Source of the DNA: JAZGER01 sp036480335
GTDB lineage: Bacteria; Pseudomonadota; Gammaproteobacteria; DSM-19610
Assembly (NCBI GenBank): GCA_036480335.1
Contig: JAZGGH010000041.1
Coordinates: 32,630 to 96,629 of the forward strand
DNA length: 64,000 bases
Direction of reading: 5' to 3'
Below, piece by piece: positions 53,756 to 62,500 of the stretch. The translations under genes were made by a program, and so were the position numbers. A model generated the notes under the pieces. That model worked only from the letters and a program-made list of their open reading frames with translations, was not told where the DNA came from and made no database searches. How positions within the stretch are numbered: position 1 is the stretch's first letter; every line of letters begins with the position of its first letter.

Positions 53756-55725
53756 GCGCTCGCGCTGCCCGTTGCCAATGTGCCTGTGCTAGTCGGTGAA
53801 TTATCCACGACCACTTTGCGCATCCTGCGGTAGCGTTTATCCAGTGACGCCAGTAAACCACCAATGCCCATGAACATACCACCCAACCAAAGCCAGCGAA
53901 CAAAGGGTTTATGATAGATACGGAAACTCCAGGCATTGCCGCCCAGTGGCTCGCCCAGCGCAACAAATAAATCGCGCAGGAAACCTGCATCGATACCGGC
54001 TTCCGTCATTGGCATTGCACCCGGACCATAATCACGTTTTTCCGGATAAACCGTGGTCAAATATTCGCCCGCCTGTTTGATTTCCATGGTGGCACGGCTT
54101 GCACTGTAGTTATCCAACGTATGTGTTTCTATGCCCTGGAAGGTAAAGGTATAACCTGCCATCTCGTAGCTTTGACCGGCTTCAAGGCGAACATCTTTTT
54201 CAGTATCATAAAGAGAGACCACGGTCACTCCTGTCACCGTCATCGCCATACCCAGATGCGCAATCACCGAGCCCCAGCTCGCCAGAGGCAACTTGAAAGG
54301 TGAACGCCCCAGACTGATCACCCACATTAGAGCTGACAGGCTTATCCAGCTGCCGGCAAACAGGCCAAGTACTGTTTTGATATTAAATTCAGAAACAAGT
54401 ATCAGCGGTAAAATAAATGCCATCACCAGGCTTGCTGCCAACGGAATCCAGACTTTTTTCAACACTCTTGAAAATGAATCTTTCTTCCAGCGGAGGTAAA
54501 AACCAAAACCCATCACCGTAAACAAAACCATCGCCAGAGGCACAATAATGCTGTTGAAATAAGGCGGGCCTACCGAAATTTTTCCGGCGCCAAAGGCATC
54601 AATAATTAACGGGTATATAGTGCCCAGCAACACTGTCGCCGTCATTACCAGCAGAATCACATTATTGACCAGCAAACCAGATTCGCGCGAGATAAGACTA
54701 AACGAGCCTATCGAACGCATCTTATGTGCCCTGAAGGCAAACAGCAGTAGCGACGAACCAATCACAACCCCCAGGAAGATGAGGATAAACAGGCCGCGCT
54801 CAGGATCGCTGGCAAAAGAATGCACCGATGTCAGCACGCCGGACCGTACCAGAAACGTGCCTAATAAACTCAGTGAAAAAGCGAGAATGGATAACAGGAT
54901 TGTCCATGTCTTGAAGCTGGCACGTTTTTCAGTAACCGCTAACGAGTGAATCAGGGCTGTTCCTACTATCCACGGCATCAATGAAGCATTTTCAACCGGA
55001 TCCCAGAACCACCAGCCACCCCAGCCAAGCTCGTAATAAGCCCACCAGCTTCCCAACGCAATACCCCATGTCAGAAACATCCAGGCCACATTCGTCCAGG
55101 GTCTTGCCCAGCGCGCCCAGGCAGCATCCAGCTTGCCACCAATCATCGCCGCCATAGCAAAAGAAAAGGCCACCGACATACCCACATAGCCCATGTACAA
55201 CATCGGCGGATGCACAGCCAGACCAAAATCCTGCAACAAAGGATTCAGTTGCCGCCCTTCAAGCGGAATATTCAGCAGACGTTCAAACGGATTGGATGTG
55301 ACAATCAAAAATAATGCAAAACCTACACCAATCAACCCCATGATGCTTAATACCCGTGCCAGCATGATAGGGGGTATGCCTTTGCTGAACAGTGCAACGG
55401 CGGCACCCCAGGCTGCCAGAATCATGGCCCAGAGCAACAATGAACCTTCATGCGCTCCCCACAATGCAGAAACACGAAAAATGGTTGGCATTTCTGTATT
55501 GGAATTGCTGGCGACGTATTTAACCGAAAAATCATTGGTGACAAACGCATAGAGCAGACAGCAAAAAGACACCACCATAAACAGCAGCTGGCCATAGGCA
55601 GCAGGCCGTGCCAGCGCTATCCATTGTGGCTTTGCTGTCAGAGAACCCCAGAGTGGAAAAACACCCTGAACAACAGCAACCGATAATGCCAGGATTAAAG
55701 CAAAGTGCCCTATTTCAGGAATCAT
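53752..55725 (-). CDS. ccmF: Cytochrome c heme lyase subunit CcmF
   Basis: 657 residues, about 15 membrane helices. The WWD heme-handling motif reads WGGWWFWDPVENASLMPW (about 235). A heme-lyase partner of CcmH/I. Full length. Its ATG overlaps the ccmE TAA by one base (TAATG). Confidence 0.98.
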   Translation of the reverse strand: MIPEIGHFALILALSVAVVQGVFPLWGSLTAKPQWIALARPAAYGQLLFMVVSFCCLLYAFVTNDFSVKYVASNSNTEMPTIFRVSALWGAHEGSLLLWAMILAAWGAAVALFSKGIPPIMLARVLSIMGLIGVGFALFLIVTSNPFERLLNIPLEGRQLNPLLQDFGLAVHPPMLYMGYVGMSVAFSFAMAAMIGGKLDAAWARWARPWTNVAWMFLTWGIALGSWWAYYELGWGGWWFWDPVENASLMPWIVGTALIHSLAVTEKRASFKTWTILLSILAFSLSLLGTFLVRSGVLTSVHSFASDPERGLFILIFLGVVIGSSLLLFAFRAHKMRSIGSFSLISRESGLLVNNVILLVMTATVLLGTIYPLIIDAFGAGKISVGPPYFNSIIVPLAMVLFTVMGFGFYLRWKKDSFSRVLKKVWIPLAASLVMAFILPLILVSEFNIKTVLGLFAGSWISLSALMWVISLGRSPFKLPLASWGSVIAHLGMAMTVTGVTVVSLYDTEKDVRLEAGQSYEMAGYTFTFQGIETHTLDNYSASRATMEIKQAGEYLTTVYPEKRDYGPGAMPMTEAGIDAGFLRDLFVALGEPLGGNAWSFRIYHKPFVRWLWLGGMFMGIGGLLASLDKRYRRMRKVVVDNSPTSTGTLATGSASA

Positions 55726-56192
55726 TATGGAGCACCTTCTATCGCAGACACAGCAGCGTCAGCAGGCTTATGCTCCCTCTCCAACACATCCTTGAGCTCC
55801 TTCGGCATATATTCCGAATCATGCTTGGCCAACACTTCTTCGGCATAAAACAGGCCATCAGCTCCCATTTTACCTCTGGATACCTGACTCTTTTCTTCCT
55901 GAAACAGGTCAGGAAGTATTTTATTCGTGACCACCGTGATTTCATTGCCACGATTATCCATAACGATAAAACGGGCTTCAAGCTCTGAATCACTGCGTTG
56001 CAGGCTACCCTTCTTGACCAGGCCACCCAGTCTGAATACCTGCCCTATCGGCACTTTACCTGCCAGCACATCTTCTGGCGGATAAAGATAATTCAGATTA
56101 CCTTGCATCGCCTTGCTGATCATGGCAGCAGCGCCACCCACAGCAAACAACGCCAGCACAACAAATACAATACGTTTACTTCTGGGTTTCAT
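55725..56192 (-). CDS. ccmE: Heme chaperone CcmE
   Basis: 155 residues. An N-terminal helix, then an OB-fold periplasmic domain. Covalent-heme His in VLAKHDSEYMPKEL (about 125). The FRLGGLVKKGSL segment is typical. It starts inside the 3' end of ccmD (overlap of 17 bases). Confidence 0.96.
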   Translation of the reverse strand: MKPRSKRIVFVVLALFAVGGAAAMISKAMQGNLNYLYPPEDVLAGKVPIGQVFRLGGLVKKGSLQRSDSELEARFIVMDNRGNEITVVTNKILPDLFQEEKSQVSRGKMGADGLFYAEEVLAKHDSEYMPKELKDVLEREHKPADAAVSAIEGAP

Positions 56193-56379
56193 CGTTCACC
56201 TCTTTGTGACTGTGGTGCTGCCGTCGTTCTGCAAAACGTCTGGCTCGTTTGATTGTCTGCAAAACGGTGCGTCGCTTTATCATCAACATCACAGGTTCCA
56301 TCACCATTAAAAACGCGGCAACAGCCATCGCGCTCCAGACATATGCGCCAAAGCCGCCCATCGAAAAAAATGCATTCAC
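56176..56379 (-). CDS. ccmD: Heme exporter protein CcmD
   Basis: 67 residues with one helix (about 12-35, MGGFGAYVWSAMAVAAFLMVMEPVML) and a basic tail. It releases heme-CcmE from CcmABC. 4-base overlap with ccmC. Small, yet the MGGYxxYVW start is family-typical. Confidence 0.93.
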   Translation of the reverse strand: MNAFFSMGGFGAYVWSAMAVAAFLMVMEPVMLMIKRRTVLQTIKRARRFAERRQHHSHKEVNDETQK

Positions 56380-57122
56380 TGATTTATCTCCTGCAGCTTT
56401 GACACCCAGGATGTCGTTTGTTCACGCTGCAGAATAATATTTCTGACACGCATCAGAATAGTCGCAAAGCTATACATCCAGAAACCCAGTGTGGTTACCA
56501 GCATGGCTTTCAAAATACTCGGATCCACGCGTTCCAGAGAAGACTCCTGATGCAGCGAAGCACATTGCGTCGGGTCCGGGCAATTCACCGCATAGTAGAT
56601 GACCGGCACCAGCACAAGACCAACCAGCGCTAGCAGCGCCGACGCCTTATCGGATCGGCGGGTATCTTCAATCGCTGATTGCAGGGCAAGGTAGCCGATA
56701 TAGACGAATAACAATATAAGAAAGGACGTGAGTTTAGGATCCCAGTCCCACCATGTACCCCAGCTGGTTTTACCCCAGATAGCCCCGGTAGCAAGTGCGA
56801 TAACGTTCATAATGATGCCGGTAAACGCTGTTGCCGATGCCATCATATAAGATAATCGTGTATTGAAAATCAGGCCGATCAGTGCCCAACCGACCATCAC
56901 CGCATACAACCACATCGCCATCCAGGAAGCGGCCACGTGCACATAAATAATCCGATAATATTCCTTCATGCCATTACCGAGCGTATCTGGCGTGGTAAAA
57001 AACCCCAGATATAACCCCAGCGGAATCAATACAATCGTAGCCAGCCAGAAGAAGGGAATCAGCTTACCTGCCAGCGAATAAAAGCTCACCGGGGCGGCAT
57101 ATTTAAACCAGTTTATTTTCAT
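56376..57122 (-). CDS. ccmC: Heme exporter/ligation protein CcmC
   Basis: 248 residues, six helices. The WWD motif (WGTWWDWDPKLTSFLIL) and two periplasmic His (YVHVAASW, etc.) load heme onto CcmE. A 158-base spacer (57123-57280) separates it from ccmB, unlike the rest of this tightly packed operon; a secondary promoter there is possible but not identified. Confidence 0.97.
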   Translation of the reverse strand: MKINWFKYAAPVSFYSLAGKLIPFFWLATIVLIPLGLYLGFFTTPDTLGNGMKEYYRIIYVHVAASWMAMWLYAVMVGWALIGLIFNTRLSYMMASATAFTGIIMNVIALATGAIWGKTSWGTWWDWDPKLTSFLILLFVYIGYLALQSAIEDTRRSDKASALLALVGLVLVPVIYYAVNCPDPTQCASLHQESSLERVDPSILKAMLVTTLGFWMYSFATILMRVRNIILQREQTTSWVSKLQEINQ

Positions 57123-57280
57123 ATCAAAGCAAGAACGTCAATTTTCCTCTGAGTACTTTATATTCAGTCGCTTATAACAAAAAACGCGGTATCAGAAATG
57201 ATCTGGCAACGTTTCAGGAGTATAGCCCCCATGAAGCGCAGCCAGACAATCCAGTAAATTATAACAGTAAACCTGCCATT

Positions 57281-57952
57281 TTATTCTAATGATATTTTCA
57301 GGGCAGCCGCAGTAGCCCAGGGGGCAAAAATAACCGCCAGCAGAGCAAAGGCCGACAACAACAACATATACGGCTGTATACTGACGCCACCCACCATACT
57401 GCTCGCTATCGCTCCCGAACCGTAGACCAGTACCGGCAGATAAAACGGTAACACCAGCAGGGAAACTAGCACACCGCCACTGCGCAGACCCAGGGTCAAA
57501 GCCGCCCCGATAGCGCCAATCATACTTAATATAGGCGTACCCACCAGCAACACCAGCATCATCACTGCAATTGAATTGACCGGTAAATGATAGAACAGAC
57601 CTACAACCGGAGAAACCAGTACCAGCGGCAATCCGGTCAACAACCAGTGGGCGACGATTTTTGCCAGCACCATCACCGGCAATGATTGTGGCGCAAGCAC
57701 AAACTGCTCCAGCGTTCCATCCAGATAGTCACCAGCGAAAAGGCGATCAAGTGCCAGCGTTGATGCCAGCAATGCGGCAATCCAGACAACCCCGGGGGCA
57801 ATTTGTTTTAGCGTTTTATCTTCGCTACCAACGCCCAGAGGGAACAGACTGATAACGACGATAAAAAAAAATAATACGGTAAAAATCTCACTGCGATAAC
57901 GCAGCGCCAGTAACAAATCGCGTTTCAGCAATAGCCAGAAAGCGCTAAGCAT
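57281..57952 (-). CDS. ccmB: Heme exporter membrane protein CcmB
   Basis: 223 residues from the ATG at 57952 (MLSAFWLLLKRDLLLALRYRSEI), the family start; six helices. Characteristic GTLEQFVLAPQSLPVMVLAKI-type segment is present (LDGTLEQFVL). It forms the ABC complex with CcmA. The first 8 bases overlap the ccmA 3' end. Confidence 0.96.
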   Translation of the reverse strand: MLSAFWLLLKRDLLLALRYRSEIFTVLFFFIVVISLFPLGVGSEDKTLKQIAPGVVWIAALLASTLALDRLFAGDYLDGTLEQFVLAPQSLPVMVLAKIVAHWLLTGLPLVLVSPVVGLFYHLPVNSIAVMMLVLLVGTPILSMIGAIGAALTLGLRSGGVLVSLLVLPFYLPVLVYGSGAIASSMVGGVSIQPYMLLLSAFALLAVIFAPWATAAALKISLE

Positions 57953-58601
57953 GGCCAATTTCCCTTCCACCATCCAGTGAATTGCCATTCAAAGACAAGC
58001 GTTTGATTTTACCCGATGTCAGCGGCACTTCCTGATGGGTTGTCAAAATCACCATGCCGCCTTTTTCTACGTGGCTGGCAATCATTGTCTGCAGTAATGT
58101 CACGGCAGCCACATCCAGCGCAACAAAGGGTTCATCCAGTATCCACAGCCTGGCCTTGCTTAGCAGCAATCTCGCCAGTGCCACGCGGCGTTTCTGACCC
58201 TGCGATAACTGCCGCGTCAAATGTTCTTCAAATGCGTAAAGACCGATGGTATCCAGCGCCGCCATCAAAGCATCATCGGTTACCGTTTCACCCGCAATAA
58301 GGGTATTAAAACGCAGGTTTTCGAGCACATTCAAATCTGCCTTGATTGCATTCAGATGCCCCAGATATAACAGCTCGCAGCGATAAGCCTCATCCTGTTT
58401 CTGTATCCGCTCACCCTGCCACAGAATCTCGCCCTCGTCAGGTATATACAAACCACACAATGCGCGTAACAGTGTAGTTTTGCCGCTGCCATTGCGGCCT
58501 TCCAGCATCATCAACTGACTTGCTTGCAATTCGAAAGACAGATTGGAAAACAGTTCGCGGCCACCGCGAATGCATTGTAAATTATTGACCTTGAGTGTCA
58601 T
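57945..58601 (-). CDS. ccmA: Heme exporter ATP-binding protein CcmA
   Basis: 218 residues. ABC ATPase: Walker A GRNGSGKTTLLR, signature LSQGQKRRVALARLL, Walker B LWILDEPFVALD. First gene of the ccmABCDEFGHI operon. Divergent from ettA; 46 bases between the starts hold both promoters. Confidence 0.97.
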   Translation of the reverse strand: MTLKVNNLQCIRGGRELFSNLSFELQASQLMMLEGRNGSGKTTLLRALCGLYIPDEGEILWQGERIQKQDEAYRCELLYLGHLNAIKADLNVLENLRFNTLIAGETVTDDALMAALDTIGLYAFEEHLTRQLSQGQKRRVALARLLLSKARLWILDEPFVALDVAAVTLLQTMIASHVEKGGMVILTTHQEVPLTSGKIKRLSLNGNSLDGGREIGHA

Positions 58602-58647
58602 GGGGATGCAGTGTAGTCAAAAGCGCGGCTGTAGTATACTCAGCCGC

Positions 58648-60312
58648 ATGGCACAATACGTATATACAATGAATCGGGTCGGCAAAGTTGTCCCACCCAA
58701 GCGCGAAATTCTCCGCGACATATCCCTGTCCTTCTTTCCTGGCGCCAAGATTGGTGTACTGGGTCTGAATGGTTCAGGCAAATCCACCCTGCTACGCATC
58801 ATGGCCGGTATCGATACCGACATCAACGGCGAAGCCAGGCCACAGCCGGGTATCAAGGTCGGCTATCTTGCGCAGGAGCCGCAACTCGACGAGTCGAAGG
58901 ATGTGCGCGGTAACGTTGAGGATGCGCTGTCCGAAATCAACGATGCGCAGCAACGCCTGGACGAAGTGTACGCAGCCTATGCGGAACCCGATGCCGACTT
59001 TGACGCACTGGCCGCCGAACAGGCCAAACTGGAAAACCTGCTGCAGACCAGCGATGGTCACAACACCGACCGCACCCTGGAAATTGCCGCAGATGCCCTG
59101 CGCCTGCCACCCTGGGATGCCGATGTCCGCACGCTCTCAGGCGGTGAAAAACGCCGTGTCGCGCTGTGCAAATTACTGCTGTCAAAACCTGACATGCTGT
59201 TACTCGACGAACCGACCAACCATCTGGATGCCGAAAGCATCGCCTGGCTGGAACGTTTTCTGCACGAATATCCTGGCACCGTGGTTGCCGTCACCCATGA
59301 TCGCTACTTCCTCGATAATGTCGCTGGCTGGATTCTGGAACTGGATCGCGGTCATGGCATTCCCTGGGAAGGTAACTACAGCTCCTGGCTGGAACAAAAG
59401 GAAGAGCGCCTGGAGCAGGAAGAAAAATCCGAAAGCGCCCGTCGCAAGGCCATGAAAGCTGAGCTGGAATGGGTACGCACCGCACCGAAAGGCCGGCACG
59501 CAAAGAGCAAGGCGCGACTGGCCCGCTTTGAAGAACTGCAATCGCAGGAATTCCAGAAACGCAACGAAACCAATGATCTCTACATCCCGCCCGGACCAAG
59601 ACTGGGCGACCTGGTTATTGAAGCCAACAATGTGCGCAAATCCTTCGGCGATCGCCTGTTGATTGATGATTTGAATTTCAACCTGCCGCCGGGCGGTATT
59701 GTCGGCATCATCGGCCCGAACGGTGCCGGTAAAACCACGCTGTTCCGTATGCTCACCGGTGATGAAGCGGTCGACAGTGGTGAATTACGTATTGGCGACA
59801 GCGTTCAGATCGCCAGCGTTGATCAGAGTCGCGACGCACTGGATGACAGCAAAACCGTGTGGGAAGAAATTTCTGGCGGACAGGACAATATCAGCATCGG
59901 CAGTTACACAATCAATTCCCGCGCCTATGTCTCACGTTTCAATTTCAATGGCACGGATCAGCAACAACATGTCGGCAAGCTATCTGGTGGTGAACGTAAT
60001 CGGGTACACCTCGCGAAACTCCTGAAGAGCGGTGGCAACGTGCTGTTACTCGACGAACCGACCAATGATCTTGATGTTGAAACCCTGCGCGCACTCGAAG
60101 AAGCCCTGCTAGATTTCCCCGGCTGTGCGGTTGTCATTTCCCATGATCGCTGGTTCCTTGATCGACTAGCCACACACATACTGGCCTTTGAAGGCGATAG
60201 CCAGGTGGTCTGGTTTGAAGGTAACTATGCAGATTATGAAGCTGACAGGAAACAGCGTCTGGGTGAAGCTGCGGACCAACCTCATCGGATTAAATATAAA
60301 CGGCTGGGTTAA
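58648..60312 (+). CDS. ettA: Energy-dependent translational throttle protein EttA (ABC-F)
   Basis: 554 residues from the ATG at 58648 (MAQYVYTMNRVGKVVPPKREIL), the EttA start; the frame upstream overlaps ccmA and is not supported. Two ABC domains: Walker A GLNGSGKST and GPNGAGKTT, signatures LSGGEKRRVALCKLL and LSGGERNRVHLAKLL, and EQ-type catalytic Glu in LLDEPTNHLD and LLDEPTNDLD. Between them lies the ribosome-contacting PtIM. It binds the E site and throttles translation when ATP is low. Confidence 0.97.
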   Translation: MAQYVYTMNRVGKVVPPKREILRDISLSFFPGAKIGVLGLNGSGKSTLLRIMAGIDTDINGEARPQPGIKVGYLAQEPQLDESKDVRGNVEDALSEINDAQQRLDEVYAAYAEPDADFDALAAEQAKLENLLQTSDGHNTDRTLEIAADALRLPPWDADVRTLSGGEKRRVALCKLLLSKPDMLLLDEPTNHLDAESIAWLERFLHEYPGTVVAVTHDRYFLDNVAGWILELDRGHGIPWEGNYSSWLEQKEERLEQEEKSESARRKAMKAELEWVRTAPKGRHAKSKARLARFEELQSQEFQKRNETNDLYIPPGPRLGDLVIEANNVRKSFGDRLLIDDLNFNLPPGGIVGIIGPNGAGKTTLFRMLTGDEAVDSGELRIGDSVQIASVDQSRDALDDSKTVWEEISGGQDNISIGSYTINSRAYVSRFNFNGTDQQQHVGKLSGGERNRVHLAKLLKSGGNVLLLDEPTNDLDVETLRALEEALLDFPGCAVVISHDRWFLDRLATHILAFEGDSQVVWFEGNYADYEADRKQRLGEAADQPHRIKYKRLG

Positions 60313-60320
60313 TCGATAAT

Positions 60321-60330
60321 CAAGTTAGCT
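60321..60330. repeat. Left copy of a 10-bp direct repeat bounding the AT-rich insert
   Basis: CAAGTTAGCT, repeated identically at 61810-61819. The interval (about 1.49 kb) holds the second toxin-antitoxin pair and a histidine phosphatase. It is more AT-rich than its surroundings. The repeat may mark an insertion. Confidence 0.5.
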
Positions 60331-60418
60331 GGCCGAATCAAACCAGTATCGCCAGTGCACTATTCTGACATAAAGGTAATGCAATAATTCAGTACATACT
60401 CTGTATTGCGTTTGAATC

Positions 60419-60425
60419 GTTAGGC
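60419..60425 (-). other. Integron R''-like core (GCCTAAC) overlapping the toxin stop
   Basis: On the minus strand GCCTAAC fits the attC R'' consensus RYYYAAC and includes the TAA stop of the PIN toxin. Many integron cassettes end this way. I could not find a matching R' within the next 110 bases, so the site would be truncated or degenerate. Confidence 0.35.
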
Positions 60426-60821
60426 AAGATAAATATCGAGCGATATTGCCACCGCTGGAAATTCTCTCAATATTTTTTTATCTGCCGTAATGAGTGGAGC
60501 ATCTAAATATTGAGCCAGTGCAATAAATTCACAATCATATGCAGAACAACTACTCAAGTTTACGAGTTGCATAATATGGGCAGAAGATATTTTATATTCA
60601 TTATCATCCAGTAATTCCTCTGCTTGCTGTATCATTATCATAATCTCATCAAGGCTTAAAATACCTTTACGTAAATACTGACTCAAAACATTCCTAAATT
60701 CACTCCGCCATAAAATGGGGGCACTCCAAAGCGGATCAAAAGACAATAGTTGCTCTGCTTGCAGAGACTTTTCACCTGAAATATAGAGGTACGCAATGAT
60801 ATTAGTATCAACAACAATCAT
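60420..60821 (-). CDS. PIN-domain toxin (VapC/FitB-like)
   Basis: 133 residues. Asp5 in MIVVDTNIIAYLY, Glu in APILWRSEFRNVL (about 41), Asp in SAYDCEFIALAQ (about 95) and Asp in LITADKKI (about 113) form the catalytic site of an RNase. Overlaps the antitoxin by 4 bases. The stop codon sits within GCCTAAC, an integron-like core. AT-rich relative to neighbours, consistent with transfer. Confidence 0.92.
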   Translation of the reverse strand: MIVVDTNIIAYLYISGEKSLQAEQLLSFDPLWSAPILWRSEFRNVLSQYLRKGILSLDEIMIMIQQAEELLDDNEYKISSAHIMQLVNLSSCSAYDCEFIALAQYLDAPLITADKKILREFPAVAISLDIYLA

Positions 60822-61060
60822 GGGCGGCCTTCATTTTTTGCTGCTGTTAATTCATCATTGGTAATAGGGTTAGCATCAGTCTTTGCTCTTAATGTTCTAG
60901 CGATTGCAAGATGTTCTGAAACATCTATTTTATGAGTACCGAGGGCTCGTTCAACGCAATAAAGTATCTCACTATTTAAACTTCGACGGTGGATTTTGGC
61001 CGCTTCCTTAAGCTGCAAATAAAGGTTGTCAGGTATATTTTTAAGAGTTAATGCTGGCAT
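60818..61060 (-). CDS. FitA/VapB-like antitoxin, ribbon-helix-helix
   Basis: 80 residues from the ATG at 61060 (MPALTLKNIPDNLYLQLKEAAKIHRRSLNSEILYCVERAL), the Arc-type RHH start; the upstream extension to 61120 crosses the operator. The C-terminal part (LRAKTDANPITNDELTAAKNEGRP) is the toxin-binding tail. Forms a unit with the PIN toxin. Not related to the Phd antitoxin at 4583. Confidence 0.92.
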   Translation of the reverse strand: MPALTLKNIPDNLYLQLKEAAKIHRRSLNSEILYCVERALGTHKIDVSEHLAIARTLRAKTDANPITNDELTAAKNEGRP

Positions 61061-61077
61061 AGTGAATCTCCAATTAA

Positions 61078-61099
61078 ACCAATATGGTATCATTATGGT
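61078..61099. promoter_or_regulatory. Imperfect inverted repeat, probable antitoxin operator
   Basis: ACCAATATG-GTAT-CATTATGGT, 7 of 9 positions symmetric, 17 bases upstream of the antitoxin ATG. RHH antitoxins bind such palindromes at their own promoters. Binding is inference. Confidence 0.45.
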
Positions 61100-61128
61100 T
61101 TTCCTGATTGGGTTCGTCAAGTAAAAAT

Positions 61129-61150
61129 GCCTAACCGTGCATTAAATTGA
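61129..61150 (-). other. Integron L'/R'-like core upstream of the toxin-antitoxin pair
   Basis: Read on the minus strand: TCAATTTAAT, a 5-6-base spacer, then GTTAGGC. This is the geometry of attC L' and R' (GTTRRRY). The toxin-antitoxin pair starts after it and ends at GCCTAAC (60419-60425), so the pair has the outline of one gene cassette, about 0.71 kb. No integrase seen. Confidence 0.4.
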
Positions 61151-61211
61151 CCCGCAAAAAGCTCAGTTTCTATAGAGCCCCCTCTGTCAGGATAGTTGTA
61201 CCTGGGAAAAA

Positions 61212-61778
61212 ATGAAAATAACTCTGCTTAGACACGGAAAACCTGTCATTCCGTCATTAAATAAACTATGTGCCGCTGCATTTTATGAATGGGTGCAGGA
61301 ATATAATACTTCTGGTTTATGCTCATCATCTAAACCAACCACGCAAGCATTTAGTTGCGCCAAAGAATGCAATGCCATAGTTTGTAGTAACTTACCGAGA
61401 TCAATAGAATCTGCAAAAGCATTAAATGCAGGAAATATTGTTTTATCTAATGCAATATTTAATGAGGCAGGTTTACCTATTGCTAATTGGCATACATTAA
61501 AATTATCACCCAAAATATGGGCAGTTACATTTAGGATGCTCTGGCTGCTGGGTTATTCCAGAAACTCTGAATCATTTAAAGAAACAAAAACAAGGGCTAT
61601 AGAAGCGGTTAAAATACTTACGGAATTAGCCCATGAGTATGGAAGCGTATTATTTGTAGGCCATGGAGTTTATAACCGTATTTTAGCTAATGAGCTAAGA
61701 AGGTCAGGTTGGTCTGGCCCAAAGAACCCAGGCTCAAAGCATTGGAGCATGGGTGTTTATCACAACCAGGCTGCATAA
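61212..61778 (+). CDS. Histidine phosphatase family protein
   Basis: 188 residues. LLRHGKP at residues 5-11 holds the phospho-His (His8). SNLPRSIESAKAL supplies the second Arg, and FVGHGVYNRIL the second His. Branch-1 fold (phosphoglycerate mutase-like). AT-rich codon use suggests acquisition along with the adjacent toxin-antitoxin pair. Substrate unknown. A 10-bp direct repeat follows at 61810-61819. Confidence 0.85.
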   Translation: MKITLLRHGKPVIPSLNKLCAAAFYEWVQEYNTSGLCSSSKPTTQAFSCAKECNAIVCSNLPRSIESAKALNAGNIVLSNAIFNEAGLPIANWHTLKLSPKIWAVTFRMLWLLGYSRNSESFKETKTRAIEAVKILTELAHEYGSVLFVGHGVYNRILANELRRSGWSGPKNPGSKHWSMGVYHNQAA

Positions 61779-61809
61779 TTGACTTGAGCTTTTCGAATAG
61801 TGTAACCCG

Positions 61810-61819
61810 CAAGTTAGCT
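61810..61819. repeat. Right copy of the 10-bp direct repeat bounding the AT-rich insert
   Basis: CAAGTTAGCT, identical to 60321-60330. Lies 31 bases after the phosphatase stop and 48 before the msrQ stop. Confidence 0.5.
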
Positions 61820-61867
61820 ACTGATAAAAGCTATCAATCATAGGCGCCAGAAACAGTATGCTGGAGA

Positions 61868-62470
61868 TTAACGACTTCCTGGTAAGACTTTATAAAACAT
61901 CCCCTGCAAGCCAGTGGTTCTCATCATTAACAACACAAGCAACACCACGCCATAGATCAGCGGTTCCAGTACATCCGCTTTCACTAACCACCAGTAATGC
62001 AACACGCCCAACAGGGGAATCACATAGGCCAGGCGATGAAGCTTTTTCCAACGTTTACCCAGACGCTTCATCATGGCATTGGTCGAAGTTACAACCAGCG
62101 GCAATAGCAACACAAATGCCAGCATACCGATAGTAATAAAAGGTCTATCAAGAATATCCAACCAAATTTCCGGCCAGTCGAAAAATTGATCCAGCCAGAG
62201 ATAAATGGCCAGATGCAGGCAGGCATAGAAAAAAGCAAACAGGCCAAACATGCGACGAAGGCGCATCGCCCAGCGCCAGCCTAACAGACGACTAGCCGGT
62301 GTCGCCATCAGGGTAATCAACAAAAAGCGCAAGGCCCATTCGCCTGTCTCATGAGTAATGGCTTCAATCGGATTCGCACCAAGTCTGTCCTGGAAAAACT
62401 GAACTACCAGCACCATGACGGGCAATAGACAAAGCAGGAAAGCCAGCATTTTAATACGCGCTATTGACAT
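61868..62470 (-). CDS. msrQ: MsrQ, heme-binding membrane partner of MsrP
   Basis: 200 residues from the ATG at 62470, preceded by AGAGGTG at a good distance; the earlier start at 62497 has no such site. Six helices of the ferric-reductase-like family with conserved His (LGWRWAMRLRRMFGLFAFFYACLHLAIYL; KLHRLAYVIPLLGVLHYWW). It feeds electrons from the quinone or FMN pool to MsrP. 30 bases after msrP. The RBS region shares 13 bp with the MITE end. Confidence 0.94.
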   Translation of the reverse strand: MSIARIKMLAFLLCLLPVMVLVVQFFQDRLGANPIEAITHETGEWALRFLLITLMATPASRLLGWRWAMRLRRMFGLFAFFYACLHLAIYLWLDQFFDWPEIWLDILDRPFITIGMLAFVLLLPLVVTSTNAMMKRLGKRWKKLHRLAYVIPLLGVLHYWWLVKADVLEPLIYGVVLLVLLMMRTTGLQGMFYKVLPGSR

Positions 62471-62500
62471 AAGGGCACCTCTATTTGCGTTCCCCATAAC

